From assembly GCF_000931445.1 (NCBI RefSeq), contig NZ_CP010849.1, forward strand, positions 1,116,001-1,180,000: a stretch of DNA of 64,000 bases, written 5' to 3'. Both the position numbers and the translations under genes were made by a program. Positions 60,760-64,000 of the stretch are shown here, one piece after another (position 1 is the first letter of the stretch; every line of letters begins with the position of its first letter). The notes under the pieces are model-generated. The model had not been told where the DNA came from. It saw nothing but the letters and a program-made list of their open reading frames with translations, and ran no database searches. The DNA comes from Streptomyces cyaneogriseus subsp. noncyanogenus (GTDB taxonomy: Bacteria; Actinomycetota; Actinomycetes; Streptomycetales; Streptomycetaceae).

Positions 60760-62184
60760 GTGTCACCGAGCCCGGACGACCTCGTACGCCGTATCGCCGA
60801 CGAGGAGGTGCGGTTCCTCGACATCAGGTTCTGTGACCTCCTCGGCCGGGTGCAGCACTTCAGCCTGCCCGCAGCCGCCGTGACGCCGTCGCTGCTCGCC
60901 GACGGCGTGGCCTTCGACGGCTGCTCGATCCGGGGCTTCCAGTCCATCGACAAGTCGGACATGCTTCTCCTGCCCGACCTCGGCTCCGCCTGGATCGACC
61001 CCTTCCGGGACCGCAGGACGCTCGTCGTCAACTCCTTCGTGCACGACCCGGCGACCGGGGAGCCCTTCAGCCGCGATCCCCGCCACGTGGCGCGCAAGGC
61101 GGAGGCCCACCTCGCGGCGTCCGGCATCGCCGACCGCGCCTTCTTCGGCCCCGAGCCCGAGTTCTACATCTTCGACTCCATCCGCTTCGGCGAGGACGCC
61201 AACGCCGCCTTCCACCACATCGACTCCGCCGAGGGCTGGTGGAACACGGGCCGTGAGGAAGAGGGCGGCAACCTCGGCTACCGCATCCCCTACAAGGAGG
61301 GGTACTCGCCGGTCAGCCCGCACGACCGATTCGCCGACCTGCGCGACACCATGGTGGCCCTTCTGGAGGACTGCGGGATCGCCGTGGAGAAGTCGCACCA
61401 CGAGGTCTCCTCCGGCGGCCAGACCGAAATCAACTACGTCTACGGCACCCTGCTGCGCTCCGCCGACGAGCTCCAGTTGCTCAAGTACGTGGTGAAGAAC
61501 GCGGCCTGGCGGCACGGCAAGTCGGTCACCTTCATGCCCAAGCCGCTCCAGGGCGACAACGGCAACGCCCTGCATGTGCACCAGTCGCTGTGGAAGGACG
61601 GCGAGCCGCTCTTCCACGACCCGCTCGGTTACGGCGGACTGTCCGACACGGCCCGGTACTACATCGGCGGCATCATGCGCCACGCGGCGAGCCTGTGCGC
61701 GCTCACCAACCCCTCGCTCAACTCGTACCACCGTCTGCTCCCCGGCTTCGAGGCACCCGTCAACCTCGTCTACTCACAGGGCAACCGGTCCGCCTCCGTA
61801 CGGGTCCCGGTGACCGGGGACGACGCCCGGGCCAAGCGCGTGGAGATCCGCTTCCCGGACGCGACCGGCAACCCCTACCTCGCCTTCTCCGCCCTGCTGA
61901 TGGCGGGGCTCGACGGCATCCGCAACAAGACCGAGCCCCCCGCGCCCATCGACGCCGACCTCTACACGAGCGAGGGCGCGGACGGGCGGCCCCTCGGCCG
62001 CCTGCCCGAGAGCCTCGGCGAGGCCGTGCGCGCGCTGGAGGAGGACCACGACTACCTGCTCGCAGGCGACGTGTTCACCCCCGACCTCATCGAGACGCAC
62101 ATCCGCCTCAAGCGCGAGCGGGAGATCGACGCGATCCGCCACCGCCCGCACCCGTACGAGTTCGCGCTCTACTACGACGCCTGA
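60760..62184 (+). CDS. glutamine synthetase paralogue (GlnA type I)
   Basis: A 474-aa type I glutamine synthetase. All metal and catalytic positions seem intact: GPEPEFYIFDS, SHHEVSSGGQTEIN, NALHVHQS, PGFEAPVNLVYSQ with NRSASVR, and RVEIRFPD. The adenylylation-site tyrosine is present in ADLYTSEGADG, although the usual LPPEE after it is missing. AFDGCSIRGFQSIDKSD differs from housekeeping GlnA (DGSSIRGFQ...ESD). GTG start with AAGGA upstream. Being inside a biosynthetic operon, it is either a self-resistance copy or an amide-forming biosynthetic ligase rather than the main glnA. Confidence 0.93.
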   Translation: MSPSPDDLVRRIADEEVRFLDIRFCDLLGRVQHFSLPAAAVTPSLLADGVAFDGCSIRGFQSIDKSDMLLLPDLGSAWIDPFRDRRTLVVNSFVHDPATGEPFSRDPRHVARKAEAHLAASGIADRAFFGPEPEFYIFDSIRFGEDANAAFHHIDSAEGWWNTGREEEGGNLGYRIPYKEGYSPVSPHDRFADLRDTMVALLEDCGIAVEKSHHEVSSGGQTEINYVYGTLLRSADELQLLKYVVKNAAWRHGKSVTFMPKPLQGDNGNALHVHQSLWKDGEPLFHDPLGYGGLSDTARYYIGGIMRHAASLCALTNPSLNSYHRLLPGFEAPVNLVYSQGNRSASVRVPVTGDDARAKRVEIRFPDATGNPYLAFSALLMAGLDGIRNKTEPPAPIDADLYTSEGADGRPLGRLPESLGEAVRALEEDHDYLLAGDVFTPDLIETHIRLKREREIDAIRHRPHPYEFALYYDA

Positions 62185-62216
62185 CTCCGCACGGGCAACG
62201 GTGGAGTGACGAGCCG

Positions 62217-62735
62217 TCAGCTTTGCGGCGGCGTCCCCTCGGGACCGGACCCGAGGAGTTCCGCGGTGACTTCGCGCAGCATCCCCGGGTCCTGCGCGGC
62301 GCGGCCGACGGCCACCCCGTCCCAGGGCGCGGCCCGCCGCAGGGCCGTGTAGGTGCCGGGTGTGACGGAGCCGCCGTAGAGAAAGCGGGTGCGGGCGGTG
62401 CCGAGGGCCGTGTGCAGGGCCTCCAGTACGCGGGCCGCGTGGCCGGGAGAGGCGCCGTGGTCGTCGCCGATGGCCCACGCGGGCTCGTACAGGACGAGCG
62501 AAGGCCGGCCGGTGTCGAGACGGGCGAGAACCGCGGCCTGCCGCACCGCGTGGCGGGCGGCGTCCTCGGGGCCGAGCCGGGTGTCCTCGCCGACGCAGAG
62601 CAGGGGGACCAGGCCGGCGTCGAAGGCGGCGGCGACCTTGCGGGCGATCAGGTCGTCGTCCTCGCCGAAGAGGCGGCGGCGCTCTGCGTGGCCCAGCATG
62701 ACGTGGCGGCAGCCGAGCTCGGCGAGCAGGTCCAT
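62217..62735 (-). pseudogene. triosephosphate isomerase, N-terminally truncated
   Basis: About 172 codons match the C-terminal two thirds of triosephosphate isomerase: LGCRHVMLGHAERRRLFGE (catalytic His), LVPLLCVGE, YEPAWAIGD (catalytic Glu) and FLYGGSVTP. The first 80 or so residues, including the catalytic lysine of the NWKM region, are missing. Similarity begins abruptly at about 62735, exactly where a different gene (hexuloisomerase-like) ends in another frame. It cannot be an active isomerase and looks like a deletion product. Confidence 0.8.
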
Positions 62736-62737
62736 CT

Positions 62738-62962
62738 CATGGCGAAGGCGTCGATCGCCATCTTGGAGCGGCCCATGCCCAGGACGAAGACGCGCTCGGC
62801 CGCCCGGACGGCGTCGATCAGCGCCCGGGCCTCCGTCTCGTCCGTGCGCGACAGCAGCGCCTCCGCCTCGCGCAGCACCACGCGTCGTGCGCTGGCGAAG
62901 ACGCCGTCCACGCCGACGGGGACCTCACCGGGTCGTCCGGGTTCACTGGACTGATCCACCAT
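62738..62962 (-). pseudogene. 6-phospho-3-hexuloisomerase-like (SIS domain) N-terminal fragment
   Basis: About 75 codons match the N-terminus of SIS-domain hexuloisomerases: ARALIDAVRAAERVFVLGMG and RSKMAIDAFAMR. The frame then runs out of similarity and stops at 62648, while triosephosphate isomerase sequence starts in a different frame. About 60% of the SIS domain is absent. The fragment keeps its own start codon, and GGAAAAGG is upstream, so the message may still be made. Sugar-phosphate isomerases of both kinds are often neighbours in catabolic operons, consistent with one internal deletion. Confidence 0.7.
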
Positions 62963-63034
62963 GGCCGGAACCTTTTCCGAGGGACGGGAGACGGACGGTG
63001 CTCGCCAGCAGTGCCCGCCTCGGCGGCCGCCGCC

Positions 63035-63568
63035 TCACAGGACGGTGACGAGGAAGGGGCCGGAGGTCGAGGTGAGCCCGCTCGGCGAGGTGCAGGCCAG
63101 CAGGTCCGTGCTGGTGATGACGACCGTGTTCACGATCGTGCGTCCCGCGTAGTCGCCCGAGGTGATGGGGCCGGTGGCCACCAGCACCGTGGTGCCGTTC
63201 GGCCGCAGCGCCAGGCTGCCGGTGAAGGTGAAGCGCGAGGGGACCGTCCCCGGGTCGCTCCAGGTGATCCGGCCGGTGCCCGCGCTGCCGCCGCCCAGGC
63301 AGTTGAGGTCGCCGCCGCCGTCGAACTCGTAGGTCCCGCCCGTGTGGCCGAGGTCGGTGGAGACACAGGGTCCCAGGGTGCCGGTGGAGTCGACCTCGAC
63401 GTGGGGGGCCGGCGTGGTCAGCGTGAGGCCGGGCGTGTACGAGGTGTTCTGCACGCCCAGGGGGCAGGACACCAGCCCGTCCTCGGCCGCGGGGGCCGCC
63501 GACGCGGGAGCGGCGAGACAGGTTCCGAGGGCGAGGAGCCCGGTGGTCAGAGCCAGTGCGGTGCGCAT
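63035..63568 (-). CDS. small secreted protein, unknown function
   Basis: A 177-aa exported protein. The signal peptide is MRTALALTTGLLALGTCLA with an Ala-x-Ala site near residue 25. The mature part is rich in Gly, Thr and Ser with four cysteines (CPLGVQ, GPCVST, NCLGG, LACTSP), suggesting two disulfides in a beta-rich fold, as in many small Streptomyces secreted proteins. AAAGGTGA precedes the ATG. I do not recognise a named family, and no neighbour suggests a role. Confidence 0.75.
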   Translation of the reverse strand: MRTALALTTGLLALGTCLAAPASAAPAAEDGLVSCPLGVQNTSYTPGLTLTTPAPHVEVDSTGTLGPCVSTDLGHTGGTYEFDGGGDLNCLGGGSAGTGRITWSDPGTVPSRFTFTGSLALRPNGTTVLVATGPITSGDYAGRTIVNTVVITSTDLLACTSPSGLTSTSGPFLVTVL

Positions 63569-63693
63569 GGAAGGTCACCTTTCGATCGGCACGGCCGGGG
63601 ATTGTCGGTTCGGTTCGTGTGGCGGGGAAAGCTCGCTGGTGGGGTGAGGCGGTGGGCGCACCCGTCGGTGTGCCGCCCGCCCGGCGATGTGCC

Positions 63694-63906
63694 TCACCCG
63701 GTGAAGTCGGTGAGGACGTGGTCCAGGCAGTGCTCCACGACGGCGGCGATGGTCAGTGCCGGGTTGACGGCGCCCGCGGTCCCCGGCAGCAGCGCGATCG
63801 CTTCCAGCGCCTGGGCCGCCCTGGGGACGTGTTTCACCCGCTCGGCGAGAACTCCCGGCAGGTAGGCGCCTTGCCCGGGGAAGAGAATTACGGTGCGTAC
63901 CGACAT
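63694..63906 (-). pseudogene. chimeric remnant: acyltransferase N-terminus joined to oxidoreductase-like C-terminus
   Basis: A 70-codon frame. Residues 1 to about 37 look like the start of a malonyl-CoA:ACP acyltransferase (SVRTVILFPGQGAYLPGVLA), without the GHSxG active site. Residues about 38-70 (LPGTAGAVNPALTIAAVVEH) look like the extreme C-terminus of a GMC-type FAD oxidoreductase. Both ends are real-looking gene ends, so an internal in-frame deletion that fused two genes is the simplest explanation. It could be a small unrelated protein instead. Confidence 0.5.
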
Positions 63907-63948
63907 GGCGGTGCCCTTCCGGTGGTGGGGCAGAAGAAAGCTGTATGA

Positions 63949-64000
63949 CTAGTGCTGCTGCTGTTCCAGCGGCAGCATGCCCAGATCCCCGTAGAATCGT
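63949..64000 (-). CDS. C-terminal end of a gene running off the window
   Basis: The last 16 codons before a TAG at 63951-63949 read RFYGDLGMLPLEQQQH in a frame with GC-rich third positions. It is too short to identify. The gene continues beyond the right edge and lies 43 bp upstream of the chimeric remnant on the same strand. Confidence 0.4.
   Translation of the reverse strand, partial: RFYGDLGMLPLEQQQH

Noticed and set aside
60760..62184. Treating the glutamine synthetase as the housekeeping glnA
   Set aside because: It follows an adenylation gene in the cluster, lacks the usual adenylylation-loop sequence and differs at positions well conserved in streptomycete GlnA.
62217..62735. A functional short triosephosphate isomerase
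   Set aside because: The N-terminal barrel strands and the catalytic lysine are missing, and the frame begins at a junction with another gene.
63694..63906. A functional malonyl-CoA:ACP transacylase
   Set aside because: Only the first ~37 residues match; the GHSxG active site and the remaining ~250 residues are absent.
1..64000. CRISPR arrays, tRNA/rRNA genes, insertion sequences, attachment sites
   Set aside because: No regularly spaced repeats, no cloverleaf or CCA-ended tRNA-like stretch, and no transposase or integrase motifs were seen on reading both strands.

Overview
The window is very GC-rich, with strongly GC-biased third codon positions, frequent GTG starts, ATGA/GTGA stop-start overlaps and families typical of Streptomyces (DUF6986, DUF6421, DUF6214, DUF5134, LVIVD/DUF305, mycothiol-type enzymes). 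I read it as Streptomyces chromosome. No tRNA, rRNA, CRISPR array, insertion sequence, integrase or replication origin was seen.

Left part (1-35.3 kb) is mostly conserved chromosome. It holds a LacI regulator, a DUF6986 aldolase-like enzyme, the etfBA electron-transfer flavoprotein operon behind a perfect 22-bp palindrome, a thioredoxin/flavin-reductase pair, an acyltransferase, and a threonine aldolase-SDR-DUF6421 group. Next come a GDPD esterase, two VOC proteins, a FUSC-MarR pair, DUF5134/M56/PAP2 membrane proteins, a urea transporter facing a TetR regulator, the divergent LVIVD and DUF305 exported proteins, a ferredoxin-NADP reductase, a nucleobase permease, and an ArsR regulator divergent from an old yellow enzyme. 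A plant-polymer pair follows: a CBM2 esterase and a PL3 pectate lyase diverge across 630 bp that carry two LacI-type operator sequences, one close to the CebR box. A BNR-repeat protein and a dicarboxylate symporter finish this part.

Right part (about 35.4-62.2 kb) is a biosynthetic gene cluster that I cannot match to a known product. Transcript group A (minus strand, 47.5 to 35.4 kb) encodes a starter-like protein with a residual condensation lobe, an adenylation domain with a cysteine-like code and a carrier; a stand-alone MbtH; a threonine-like A-PCP-C protein; a free condensation-like protein with a DHxxxDG motif; an MFS exporter; and a glycine A-PCP-C protein carrying a decayed MbtH domain at its N-terminus. 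Transcript group B (minus strand, 57.9 to 48.5 kb) encodes a BtrH-like acyltransferase fused to a carrier domain, a free carrier, two acyl-CoA dehydrogenases, a TobZ-type carbamoyltransferase, a KamA-type radical-SAM aminomutase, a phosphopantetheinyl transferase and a lone adenylation enzyme. Plus-strand genes add a type II thioesterase, a mycothiol-dependent-isomerase-like protein, a second lone adenylation enzyme and a complete glutamine synthetase paralogue. A likely logic, by inference only, is that group B makes and modifies a carrier-bound beta-amino acyl unit, group A makes a short Cys/Thr/Gly-like peptide, and the BtrH-like or condensation enzymes join them. There is no fused thioesterase and no cluster-situated regulator.

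The far right end (62.2-64 kb) looks like decaying DNA: a hexuloisomerase N-terminus joined out of frame to a triosephosphate isomerase C-terminus, and a small reading frame that looks like an acyltransferase N-terminus joined to an oxidoreductase C-terminus. A small secreted protein lies between them, and another gene runs off the edge.
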